From Bifidobacterium castoris (GTDB lineage Bacteria; Actinomycetota; Actinomycetes; Actinomycetales; Bifidobacteriaceae): a stretch of 64,000 bases of DNA. The notes beneath the pieces were generated by a model. The model saw nothing but the letters and a program-made list of their open reading frames with translations, was not told the origin of the DNA and did not search any database. The DNA lies in contig NZ_QXGI01000008.1 in assembly GCF_003952025.1 (NCBI RefSeq), positions 49,148 through 113,147 on the forward strand, read 5' to 3'. The translations under genes were made by a program, and so were the position numbers. Below are positions 47,835 through 56,695 of the stretch, piece by piece. Each line of letters starts with the position of its first letter. The first letter of the stretch is position 1.

Positions 47835-48767
47835 ATGATGAACTCAATATTCCCGCAGCATCTGCATTTCATCGACATAGCAATTGCCGTCATCGTCGCC
47901 ATCGCTTTGGTGGCGTTGCTCGTCAAGCTTGTGCAACTGCTCATTCAGGAAATCCGACGCGACCGCTTCTACAGGGAATACGGCGTGGCCGTGCCGAAAT
48001 CCATGCGGATACGCAAAGCGAAGCGACCTCAAGTGCCGGGATCATTCGTTCTGGGATATCCGGTATGGAAAGCGGCCAAGCGCGATGGTACCCGTGACCG
48101 CCGTTCCAACGACACAGGCATCATTCATCAGCTGAGCGTCATACTCGTCGGCCAATGGAAGATCCTAGGTGACGATCCTTTCGCATCCTATGCTTTCGTG
48201 CGACAGCTGCGCGACGCGGGGACGCTGATCAGCTATTGCGCGGAGGAACAGGCGAAGCGAGATGCCGTCCTCGCACAGCTGCGCGCCCGGCGCACCGCCA
48301 CCAGCATCGACGCCATCGTCCAAAGGTTCAGCATCAATCCTTCGGATTTCGAAGGTTTCTGCGCCGACTTGCTGCGCCAGTTCGGATGGCAGGCGCAGGT
48401 GACGCCGCCGACCCGGGACGGCGGCTTCGATCTCAAAATCCACAGTCCGAACGGGACGAGCTACATCGCCGAATGCAAATGCTACAACCCCAGACACCAT
48501 ATCGGGCGTCCGCTGCTGCAAAAGCTGCAGGGCGCCAACATGACGGAGCACGCGCAGGGTCTGCTCTTCATCACGACGAGCCGGTTCACGTCGGATGCGC
48601 TCGAGTATGCGCAGCAGGTCGGCATGGAACTCATCGACGGCGCGCAGCTTGTCCGACTTTGTCAGGAGGCGTTGCAGATACAGGGCGACATCCAGCCTTC
48701 CGAATCGTCTTTCATGCTCACCCGGGCGGACCTCATGCAGCACATCCCCGCCGATATGCGCGTATAG
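47835..48767 (+). CDS. Membrane-anchored Mrr-like restriction endonuclease
   Basis: 310 residues; ATG 47835 chosen for GGGAGC upstream, though several in-frame starts exist from 47721. One transmembrane helix near residues 12-40 (IDIAIAVIVAIALVALLVKL). The C-terminal catalytic domain shows the PD-(D/E)XK pattern GGFD (D199) then AECK (E213, K215), with HHIGRPLLQKLQGA after it, as in Mrr_cat. Likely a DNA nuclease, probably targeting modified or foreign DNA at the membrane. Flanked by direct repeats, so likely a gained gene. Confidence 0.85.
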   Translation: MMNSIFPQHLHFIDIAIAVIVAIALVALLVKLVQLLIQEIRRDRFYREYGVAVPKSMRIRKAKRPQVPGSFVLGYPVWKAAKRDGTRDRRSNDTGIIHQLSVILVGQWKILGDDPFASYAFVRQLRDAGTLISYCAEEQAKRDAVLAQLRARRTATSIDAIVQRFSINPSDFEGFCADLLRQFGWQAQVTPPTRDGGFDLKIHSPNGTSYIAECKCYNPRHHIGRPLLQKLQGANMTEHAQGLLFITTSRFTSDALEYAQQVGMELIDGAQLVRLCQEALQIQGDIQPSESSFMLTRADLMQHIPADMRV

Positions 48768-48781
48768 CTCCCGTGGTCGGT

Positions 48782-48919
48782 GGCAGTCTCAAGGTGCAGC
48801 CACCCACATACTGCCGCTGGCAGTGGCTGTGGCGGCAGTTTTGAGGTGTGGTTACCCTCAGACTGCTGTCAGTGGTGGTTGCAATGGCAGTATCGAGGTG
48901 ACCCTACCGACAGACTGCC
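48782..48919. repeat. Three 34-bp palindromic repeats at 52-bp period
   Basis: Units at 48782-48815, 48834-48867 and 48886-48919 each begin GGCAGT and end ACTGCC or ACTGCT, with an imperfect palindrome inside (AGGTG). Spacers are 18 nt. It follows the nuclease gene. Confidence 0.8.
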
Positions 48920-48939
48920 ACCAACCTTTGGCATACAAC

Positions 48940-49112
48940 CTGTGTAGGTCCGTGTCGGGTGGCGGTTCGCTGGTATCTCGGCTGGGAAGGTGCATTTTCC
49001 TGCGGGTAGGCGAGTATGCCCCGCGGAATCGTGCGGTTTTGGGGGGGTGATAGGTGGGGTAGTCGCGCGAAATGCTACCGCTCAGCCGAGTTGCATGCGG
49101 GATGCCTGCCGG
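48940..49112. repeat. ~172-bp direct repeat, right copy
   Basis: Matches 47307-47478 with a few changes (GGGAAGG for GGGAGGG; one extra G run). Weaker similarity continues past both copies. It ends upstream of the peptidase gene, whose promoter region is at 49190-49215 (TACACT). Confidence 0.85.
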
Positions 49113-49229
49113 TGCGGCGGATGTTCATGGTGGCGCGCGACTATGGGGCGCGTGGTTATGCAAGTGCGTGGTTATGCTGACGTACGTTCACACTGCAGTA
49201 TCTGCGCCGCGCGTCTACACTAGGGAGAC

Positions 49230-49907
49230 ATGGAGCAACTTACCGTCGTGATTTCCGGATTCGACCCTTATGAGGGAGTCGGCGTGAACCCGTCGCTCGT
49301 CGTGCCCGACGCGCTCGCGGACGAAGGCGTCGACGTCGACCGGGACAACATCGAGGACCCGCTGCACGACGTCGCGATCGACGTGCATGCCGTGCATGTG
49401 CCGGTCAGCTTTCGCAACGGATGGGCGAAGCTGCACGACACACTCGAGGAGGTGCAGCCGAACATCGTCATCGCGACCGGGCTCAAGCGCGCGGCGCGCG
49501 GCATCCTGCTCGAGCGCTGCGCGATCAATCTCAAGGACACGACCCGGCCCGACGCCGAGAACGTCATCCCCGGCCGCCGCGTCATCAACGAGCACGGTCC
49601 GGCGGCGTATTGGACCGGACTGCCGCTGCGTGCGATCCTCAACGCCTTCGCGAAGGACGACATCCCGGCGACGTTGAGCTCGGACGCCGGCACCTTCGTC
49701 TGCAACGCGCTGTTCTACCATCTGCAGGAATGGGCGGCGCAGCGCGGCGACACGATGGGCGGATTCGTCAATCTGCCGCTCGTCAACGAGCAGCCGCATC
49801 CGCAGCACGGCCTGTCGCTGCGCCAGCAGATCCGGGCCGGCAAGGACCTCGTGCGCGCCTCGGCCCGCTACTATCTGCAGCCGACGAGCGAGGACATCCT
49901 GCTGTAG
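49230..49907 (+). CDS. pcp: Pyrrolidone-carboxylate peptidase homologue, catalytic His replaced
   Basis: 225 residues, ATG at 49230. Pcp enzymes remove N-terminal pyroglutamate with a Glu-Cys-His triad. The Glu region (LERCAINL, E95) and the Cys (AGTFVCNALFY, C158) are kept, but where GGF(I/V)HVP should carry the catalytic His the sequence reads GGFVNLP (N181). Fold residues are otherwise normal. Activity may be lost or altered, or another His may substitute. Confidence 0.8.
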   Translation: MEQLTVVISGFDPYEGVGVNPSLVVPDALADEGVDVDRDNIEDPLHDVAIDVHAVHVPVSFRNGWAKLHDTLEEVQPNIVIATGLKRAARGILLERCAINLKDTTRPDAENVIPGRRVINEHGPAAYWTGLPLRAILNAFAKDDIPATLSSDAGTFVCNALFYHLQEWAAQRGDTMGGFVNLPLVNEQPHPQHGLSLRQQIRAGKDLVRASARYYLQPTSEDILL

Positions 49908-50174
49908 GCGCCGACCGGTGGCCGGATCCGGCCGCGGACCGCCGTCGGGCAGCCGGAGCGTCTTCTGCGGCGAAGGAGCGCGCGGGAGGGCGGAACCGGA
50001 ATGCGCCGCGGCGGCCTTGCCGGCGCCGCACGACGCACGTTTTGCGCTCAATGTGAGTTTCCGCGTGTTGTGACACCGCCCGGCGATATGCATAGACTAG
50101 AGTTCATGCTGTGGATGTGCGTCGTCGGCGCACATGAAGGTCCTGCGAACACCCTTTCGCGAAAGGAATGACTA

Positions 50175-51773
50175 ATGGTTGAGCGATTCCCGGTCGTGCT
50201 GCGTGGCTACGACAAAGAACGTGTGGATGAGGCGATGATTGCGGCGCAGACGACGATCGACCGTCTGCGCGAACAGGTGAAGGCCGGGGACGACACCGTG
50301 CTGCAGCTCCAGGCGCAGCTGCAGGAGGAGAAGAACCGCAAGGCCAGCTCGGACAACTCCTTCGCGTCGCTCGGCGCGAACGCGCAGCAGATGCTCGCCT
50401 CCGCCGAACAGACGAGCACCGAGCTGCTCGAACGTGCGAAGAAGGACGCGGCGAGCGCGCGCGTCGAGGCCCAGTCGCAGTCGCAGACGCTGATCAACAA
50501 CGCGAAGCTCGATGCGCAGCATCTCGTCGACGACGCCCAGGCGAAGGCGGACACGATGCTCAAGAACGCGCAGAACGAGGCGACGACGATCATCACGAAC
50601 GCGCAGCAGGAAGCGAGCCAGCTCAAGGCGTCGACGGCGAAGATGGTCAGCGAGCAGCGCCAGACGCTCGACCTCGAGCTGACGAACTCGCGCGAGGAGC
50701 ACGTCAAGCGACTCGAGGCCGAGAAGGCGGCGCAGGAACGCGAGCTCGCCGAGCTGCGCGCGCAGGCGACGCAGCAGATCAGCGACCAGCGCCGCAGCGC
50801 GAACGAGGAGATCGCGCGCCTCAAGAGCGAGACGAACGACCAGATCGAGACGGCGCTCGCCGACGCGAACAAGAAGCTCGCCGACGTGCGCGAGCAGGTC
50901 TCGAAGCTGATGACCGAGGCGCAGCGCAAGGCCGGCGAGATCACCGACTCCGCGAAGTCGCATGCGCAGGAGATCACCGACACGGCCGAGGTCAACCGCA
51001 CGAAGACGATGAGCCAGGTCAACGCCGAGGTCGAGCAGATCCGCGCCGACATCGCCGCGCAGCAGGACGAGGCGACGAAAAAGGTCTCCGAGCTGCTCAA
51101 GAACCTCGAGGAACGCCGACAGCAGGCCAAGGAGGAGGCCGAGACGCAGATCGCCGAGGCGAAGCGGATCCGCGAGGAGGCCGACGCCTACGCCGCGCGC
51201 AAGCGCAAGGAGGCGGACGAGGAGTCCGCGCAGACGGTGCGCAAGGCGAGCGAGGAGGCGAGCAACCAGATCGAGCAGCGCCGCCGCGCCGCGCAGTCCG
51301 AACTCGACGGCCTGACGAAGCGCATCGGCGACCTGCAGAGCCGCGAGGCCGACATCACGCAGCGCGTCTCCGAGCTGCGCTCGATGTTCGCGAACGCCTT
51401 CGCCGGCTTCGGCCTCGGCGTCGACAACGCGCATTCGACCGACAACATGTCCGTCGTCAACGCCTTCGTCGAATCCGACAACGATGCCGACGACGCCGAT
51501 GCCGGCGACGCCGACACGACGATGCTCATCGACGACCATGCGACGCACACGCCCATCGTCCCGCCAGCGCCGACGATGCCCGAGCACGAGCACGAGGACG
51601 CCTCCGACGGCGCCGACGAGGCCGCCGCCGCGCCGTATATCGAGGAGAGAACGACCGAGGTCATCGACGTGACCGACACCGACACGGACGGCCATGTCGC
51701 CGACGACGACGCGCCGACGACGGCCTTCGACGCGAGCGACAACGACCCCGACGCCACGCAGCTGACCGACTGA
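50175..51773 (+). CDS. DivIVA-like coiled-coil protein
   Basis: 532 residues, ATG 50175 after AAAGG. Starts with the short DivIVA-type motif FPVVLRGYDKERVDEAM, then an almost unbroken coiled coil to about residue 410 rich in Glu, Ala, Gln and Arg, and ends with an acidic, probably disordered tail (ESDNDADDADAGDADTT). Resembles polar scaffold proteins of actinobacteria that organise cell wall growth. A membrane-curvature role is inferred from the N-terminus. Confidence 0.75.
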   Translation: MVERFPVVLRGYDKERVDEAMIAAQTTIDRLREQVKAGDDTVLQLQAQLQEEKNRKASSDNSFASLGANAQQMLASAEQTSTELLERAKKDAASARVEAQSQSQTLINNAKLDAQHLVDDAQAKADTMLKNAQNEATTIITNAQQEASQLKASTAKMVSEQRQTLDLELTNSREEHVKRLEAEKAAQERELAELRAQATQQISDQRRSANEEIARLKSETNDQIETALADANKKLADVREQVSKLMTEAQRKAGEITDSAKSHAQEITDTAEVNRTKTMSQVNAEVEQIRADIAAQQDEATKKVSELLKNLEERRQQAKEEAETQIAEAKRIREEADAYAARKRKEADEESAQTVRKASEEASNQIEQRRRAAQSELDGLTKRIGDLQSREADITQRVSELRSMFANAFAGFGLGVDNAHSTDNMSVVNAFVESDNDADDADAGDADTTMLIDDHATHTPIVPPAPTMPEHEHEDASDGADEAAAAPYIEERTTEVIDVTDTDTDGHVADDDAPTTAFDASDNDPDATQLTD

Positions 51774-51786
51774 CCGGCCGAAGCAT

Positions 51787-51838
51787 CGCGCGACCATCCG
51801 CGAGGGCCGTGACCGCGGCCCTCGCGGATGGTCGCGCG
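51787..51838 (+). terminator. Terminator after the coiled-coil gene
   Basis: CGCGCGACCATCCGCGAGGG pairs with its complement across a short loop, a stem of over 20 bp. No T tract. Confidence 0.65.
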
Positions 51839-51900
51839 TCGAAGGCGCACCACGCGCCGGCAAGAGCAACCCACCCGGAACCAGAAAGCAAGGAGCACCA

Positions 51901-53238
51901 TTGACCGCAACCACCCCATTGTCCGCCGACGAACTCAACCAGCTGACCGCCGACTTCGACTCCGACCCCGTCAACCGCATGGCGATGAACGCCGTCACGA
52001 GCGCCGGCATCGACAAGGTCGCGCGCAACTACGACCGCGCGCGCCTGCTGCAGCGCCGCTTCTCGACGACCGTCGACAACGGCGAGGCGACCCATCAGGA
52101 CCGCTCGGGCCGCTGCTGGCTGTTCAGCTCGCTCAACGTGGCGCGCTTCGTCGCGAAGAGGAACATGAACCTCAAGGAGTTCGAGTTCTCGCAGAACTAC
52201 GCGATGTACTACGACAAGCTCGAGCGCATCAACTACTTCATGGGCGACATGGCCGAGCTGGTCCGTGCCGGCGAACCGATCGACTCGCGCCTGTTCCAGC
52301 ACATGCTCGCCGACGTCATGGGTGACGGCGGCCAGTGGACGATGGCGCTCAACGTCTACAAGAAGTACGGCGCCGTGCCGAAGGACCTGTATCCGGAGAC
52401 CGAGTCGTCGAAGAACACCGGCGAGATGAACACGCAGCTGCGCCGCCTGCTGCACACGGCCGTCGCGCACATGGTCGACGACCCCTCGCGGATCGACGAC
52501 ATCGTGCGCGACACCGTCGAGGCCGGCCACCGCATGCTCACGATCCACCTCGGCGAGCCGCCGAAGCGCTTCCACTGGGAGTGGACCGACGCCGACGGCG
52601 TCTTCCACCGCGACGGCGAGATCACGCCTCAGGAGTTCTGGGCCAGATACGTCGGCTCCGCCGATCTCGAAAGCTACGTCTGCCTCGTCGACGATCCGCG
52701 GCGCGAGCACGCGAAGGGCAGGAAGATCGGCATCGAGCATCTGGGCAACGTCGTCGGCGGCGACCCGACCGAATACCTCAACGTGCCGGTGCGGTTCATG
52801 AAGGACTGCGTGCGCGACATCCTCGTCGAACAGGGCATCCCGGTGTGGTTCGGCGCCGACTGCCATCCGATGATGGACCGCGCCGACGGCGCATGGGCGA
52901 CCGACCTGTTCGAGTACGGCAAGGTGTACCGCGTCGACTTCGACATGACGAAGGAGCAGCGCGTGCGGTTCGGCGACTCGGCGATGAACCATGCGATGGC
53001 CTTCGTCGGCGTCGACGTCGAGGACGACGGCACGACGACGCGCCGTTGGCGCGTCGAGAACTCGTGGGGCGCGAAGATCGCCGACAAGGGCTACTTCACG
53101 ATGGGCGACGACTGGTTCGACCAGTACGTCTTCGAGGTGGCCGTGCCGAAGGCGATGCTGCCCGACGAGTACCTCAAGGCGCTCGACGAGCCGGCGACGA
53201 TGCTGCCGGCATGGGATCCGATGGGCGCGCTCGCGTGA
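51901..53238 (+). CDS. pepC: Aminopeptidase C (bleomycin hydrolase family)
   Basis: 445 residues with TTG start at 51901; AAGGAG lies 5 nt upstream and no better start exists. Cysteine aminopeptidase of the papain fold: active-site Cys in SGRCWLFSS, His in NHAMAF and Asn in ENSWG are all present, and the hexamer-forming regions are of usual length. Cytoplasmic, trims peptides taken up for nitrogen. Ends at a terminator at 53285. Confidence 0.95.
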   Translation: MTATTPLSADELNQLTADFDSDPVNRMAMNAVTSAGIDKVARNYDRARLLQRRFSTTVDNGEATHQDRSGRCWLFSSLNVARFVAKRNMNLKEFEFSQNYAMYYDKLERINYFMGDMAELVRAGEPIDSRLFQHMLADVMGDGGQWTMALNVYKKYGAVPKDLYPETESSKNTGEMNTQLRRLLHTAVAHMVDDPSRIDDIVRDTVEAGHRMLTIHLGEPPKRFHWEWTDADGVFHRDGEITPQEFWARYVGSADLESYVCLVDDPRREHAKGRKIGIEHLGNVVGGDPTEYLNVPVRFMKDCVRDILVEQGIPVWFGADCHPMMDRADGAWATDLFEYGKVYRVDFDMTKEQRVRFGDSAMNHAMAFVGVDVEDDGTTTRRWRVENSWGAKIADKGYFTMGDDWFDQYVFEVAVPKAMLPDEYLKALDEPATMLPAWDPMGALA

Positions 53239-53284
53239 CATGTCCGCCCCGGCGCAGACGGTCGTCGCGCTGAACATCCCGCCC

Positions 53285-53320
53285 AAGCGGCGCGTGGGTT
53301 TTGAGACCCGCGCGCCGCTT
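53285..53320 (+). terminator. Terminator after pepC
   Basis: AAGCGGCGCGTGGGT pairs with ACCCGCGCGCCGCTT (one G-U) around TTTGAG, followed by TTGTG. Confidence 0.8.
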
Positions 53321-53435
53321 TGTGATACGCGGCGCCTGTACGTCAGGGGATGTGGCCTAGTATGGATATCCGATTTCCCGCTTGGGAATGTGTATGAGGA
53401 TGCAAGAGGATCGATAAGAGGAAGAGGAACGAACG

Positions 53436-54563
53436 ATGGCAGCCCTTCGTGGTCCGGACAGTTCGCAGGACAATGTGCTCGACGCGCGCGCCGTGGTGCC
53501 CGAGACCGTCGACGTCAACATCCGTCAGCTCGACCCGATCCCGGCCCCGCGCTATTTCATCAAGGAGCTGCCGCTGACCGACGCGATGGGCGAGCTCGTC
53601 CTGTCCTCGCGCCGGCAGATCCGCGACATCCTGCACGGCCGCGACGACCGCGTGCTCGCGATCGTCGGCCCGTGCTCGATCCACGATCCGAAGGCCGCGC
53701 ACGAGTACGCGGCGAGGCTGGCCGCGCTCAACGAGGAGCTCAAGGACCGGCTGATGATCGTCATGCGCGTCTACTTCGAGAAGCCGCGCACGACGATCGG
53801 CTGGAAGGGCCTGATCAACGACCCCGACCTCAACGGCCGCTTCGACATCCGCAAGGGCATGTGGCTCGCGCGCAAGGTGCTCGCCGACGTGCTGTCGCTC
53901 GGCCTGCCTGCGGCGACCGAATGGCTCGACCCGATCACGCCGCAGTACCTGTGCGACCTCGTCAGCTGGGGCGCGATCGGCGCGCGCAACACCGAAAGCC
54001 AGGTGCACCGCGAGCTGGCGAGCGGCATGAGCATGCCGATCGGCTTCAAGAACGCGACCGACGGCTCGATCAAGCCCGCCGCCGACTCGTGCTACACGGC
54101 CGCCTTCGAGCACCATTTCCTGTCCGTCAACCTCGACGGTCAGGTCATCTCCGCCGAGACGAAGGGCAACCCCGACTGTCATCTCGTGCTACGCGGCTCG
54201 AGCAGCGGCCCGAACTACGACCCGGTCTCGGTGGCCGACGCGCTCGACGCGCTCAGGGAGTCGAATGCGAGCGGCCCGAGCGACCACGGACTCGTCATCG
54301 ACGCCGCGCACGGCAACTGCGGCAAGGACGAGGTCGTCGAGGCACGCGTCGTCGAGGACATCGCATCGCGCATCGCAGCGGGCGAACGCGGCATCCTCGG
54401 CATCATGATGGAGAGCTTCCTCAAGGGCGGCCATCAGAAGCCGGCGCCGCTCGACCAGCTCGTCTACGGCCAGTCGGTGACCGACTCCTGCGTGCCATGG
54501 GACCGCACCGAGCAGGTGCTGCGCGAACTCGCCGACGCCGTCGCCGCACGGCGCGGCGACTGA
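53436..54563 (+). CDS. aroG: DAHP synthase, class I, copy 1
   Basis: 375 residues. First step of aromatic amino acid synthesis: phosphoenolpyruvate plus erythrose 4-phosphate. Motifs VGPCSIHDP, KPRTTIGWKG, GARNTESQVHRELASG, GFKNATDGS and DAAHGNCGKD are intact. The copy at 56696 has the same active site but a different N-terminus, so the two may respond to different feedback amino acids. Confidence 0.95.
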   Translation: MAALRGPDSSQDNVLDARAVVPETVDVNIRQLDPIPAPRYFIKELPLTDAMGELVLSSRRQIRDILHGRDDRVLAIVGPCSIHDPKAAHEYAARLAALNEELKDRLMIVMRVYFEKPRTTIGWKGLINDPDLNGRFDIRKGMWLARKVLADVLSLGLPAATEWLDPITPQYLCDLVSWGAIGARNTESQVHRELASGMSMPIGFKNATDGSIKPAADSCYTAAFEHHFLSVNLDGQVISAETKGNPDCHLVLRGSSSGPNYDPVSVADALDALRESNASGPSDHGLVIDAAHGNCGKDEVVEARVVEDIASRIAAGERGILGIMMESFLKGGHQKPAPLDQLVYGQSVTDSCVPWDRTEQVLRELADAVAARRGD

Positions 54564-54579
54564 GTGAGCGCATCGTACG

Positions 54580-56604
54580 ATGCAACGCATCATCGCCAGC
54601 GGCAACGCGTCGCAGCTGCCCGGAGGCGTATCAGCATCCGCCGCGTCCATCCGGCCCGTCGCGCGTCGCGAATCGACGGCGGGCAGCCACATCCGCGTCA
54701 TCGACGGCCTGCGCGCGCTCGCGATCGGCGGCGTGCTGCTGTACCATGCGCGCCCGTCGCTCGCCGCCGGCGGCTTCCTCGGCGTCACCGTCTTCCTTGT
54801 GCTTTCCGGTTTCCTGATCACGCGCGGACTGCTCGGACTGCTCGAGTCGGGACGTTGCTCCTACCCGGGCTTCGTCGCGCGCCGCGCACGGCGCATCTGG
54901 CCGCCGGTGCTCACGACGATCGCGTTCGCGGCCGTCATCGTCTACATGTGGGCGCCGTCGCTGCTGCTCAAGCTGCGCGCCGACGCCGTGCCGAGCGCGC
55001 TGTTCTACAGCAACTGGTCGTACGTCTTCCGCCGCGTCTCGTATTTCGACGCCGCCGGTCTGCCGTCGCCGCTGACGCATCTGTGGTACACGAGCCTGAT
55101 CATGCAGTTCTATCTGCTGTGGCCGCTGCTGCTCGCGCTCGTCGTGCGCTTCATGCGCCGCAAATGGGCGCGCGCCTGCACGGTCGCCGCGCTCATCGCG
55201 GCCTCGACGGCCGAGATGGCGATGCTGTACATGCCGGGACACGACACGTCGCGCATATACTACGGTCTCGATACGCGCGCCGCCGAGCTGCTCGTCGGTG
55301 CGCTGCTCGCCGTCCTCATGCACCGCGCCGACGGCGGGGCGCCGTCCGCCATGGCATGGCGCGCGCGCCGGCGCGACGTGCGTATCGGCTCGCGTGTGCT
55401 GCCGCTCACCGCCGGCCGTGTCGTCGACATGGCCGCCTTCCTGTGCCTGGCGGTCCTCATCGTCTCGATGTTCGCCGTCGACGCCTCCGGCGCATGGATG
55501 TACCGCGGCGGCTTCCTGCTTTACGCGCTGCTGACGGCGGCGATGCTGTGGGCCGGGACGCTGCCGGGCGCCTTCGGGCGCGCGATGGGCGTCAAGGCGT
55601 TCGTCTATCTGGGCTCGCGGTCGTTCTCGCTGTACCTTGTGCACTATCCGCTGCTGCTCGTCATGAATCCGGCGACGCGCGCGCATACGCCGTGGTGGGC
55701 CGTGATCGGGCAGTTCGCCGTCATCCTCGTCGTCGGCGAGGTCTTCTACCAATGCATCGAGGCGCTGCGCGGCGCGCCGTGGCTGCCGTGGACGCGCCGC
55801 CGTCGCGACAACCCGGAGCGTACGCAGCGTCCGGGCGCCTTCATCGGCGCGGTGACCGGCGTCGTCATCATCGTCATCATGCTGCTGCCGCTGCCGTGGC
55901 GTCAGCTCGTGCGCGAACGCTCCGTCGCGCTTCGCCCCGAACTCGCGATGACGGCCGAGCAGGCGAGGAAGGAGCTCGACGCGCAGCGCGGGGCGGAGCC
56001 GGCGAAGCCCGCGCCGAAGCCGAAGGAGACGGCGGCGCGTCCCGCCACGCCGGAGCCGGCGAAACCGAAGGTCGAGGCGCTCAAGGTCCCCGACAACCTC
56101 GATCCGTCGCGTTGGCGCTGCGACGCCGCGGCGGGGACCTGCGACGCGCGTCTGCTCGTCGTCGGCGATTCGGTGACCGAAGGCGTCGCGTCGACGCTCA
56201 TGCAGCATTTCCCGAACGCGCACGTCGACGGCGCCGTCAGCCGCCAGTTCGGCACGGGCGTCGATCTGCTGCGCCAGTATCTGGCGAGCGAGGACCCGCA
56301 GCTCATCGTCTTCGCGCTCGGCACGAACGGGCCGCCGACGCAGCAGAGCGTCGACGAGGTCATCCGTCTGGCGAACGGCCGGCCGGTGTACTTCCTGACG
56401 ACGCGCGCGCCCGTCGCATGGACCGACCAGACGAACCGGCTGTTCATCGACGCCGCGAACGCGCATCCGAACGTCGGCGTCATCGACTGGTCGGCGCTTT
56501 CCGGCGCGCATCCCGAATACCTGTACGACGACGGCACGCACCCGAACGAACTGGGCACGCAGGCCTACGAACGGATGCTGATGCGCGCCGTGTGCCCGCA
56601 GTGA
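54580..56604 (+). CDS. OatA-like acyltransferase with SGNH domain
   Basis: 674 residues. Residues about 30-440 form an acyltransferase-3 membrane domain (HIRVIDGLRALAIGGVLLYH, FLGVTVFLVLSGFLITRGLL, about ten helices). The extracytoplasmic C-terminus, after a Pro/Lys-rich linker, is an SGNH hydrolase: LLVVGDSVTEG, FALGTNG, DGTHPNE. This pairing O-acetylates peptidoglycan or surface polysaccharide outside the cell. Sits between two DAHP synthase genes with no pathway link. Confidence 0.9.
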   Translation: MQRIIASGNASQLPGGVSASAASIRPVARRESTAGSHIRVIDGLRALAIGGVLLYHARPSLAAGGFLGVTVFLVLSGFLITRGLLGLLESGRCSYPGFVARRARRIWPPVLTTIAFAAVIVYMWAPSLLLKLRADAVPSALFYSNWSYVFRRVSYFDAAGLPSPLTHLWYTSLIMQFYLLWPLLLALVVRFMRRKWARACTVAALIAASTAEMAMLYMPGHDTSRIYYGLDTRAAELLVGALLAVLMHRADGGAPSAMAWRARRRDVRIGSRVLPLTAGRVVDMAAFLCLAVLIVSMFAVDASGAWMYRGGFLLYALLTAAMLWAGTLPGAFGRAMGVKAFVYLGSRSFSLYLVHYPLLLVMNPATRAHTPWWAVIGQFAVILVVGEVFYQCIEALRGAPWLPWTRRRRDNPERTQRPGAFIGAVTGVVIIVIMLLPLPWRQLVRERSVALRPELAMTAEQARKELDAQRGAEPAKPAPKPKETAARPATPEPAKPKVEALKVPDNLDPSRWRCDAAAGTCDARLLVVGDSVTEGVASTLMQHFPNAHVDGAVSRQFGTGVDLLRQYLASEDPQLIVFALGTNGPPTQQSVDEVIRLANGRPVYFLTTRAPVAWTDQTNRLFIDAANAHPNVGVIDWSALSGAHPEYLYDDGTHPNELGTQAYERMLMRAVCPQ

Positions 56605-56695
56605 GCCCGCACCGGCGGCCGCGGCATGTGCGCGGCGCGGATCATGCGCCGTGCGTCGTCCTTGCTAAGCTGAGGCCGGAACAAGAAGGAGCATC

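Noticed and set aside
48782-48919. 34-bp palindromes as CRISPR
   Set aside because: Only three units, spacers resemble each other, no cas genes.
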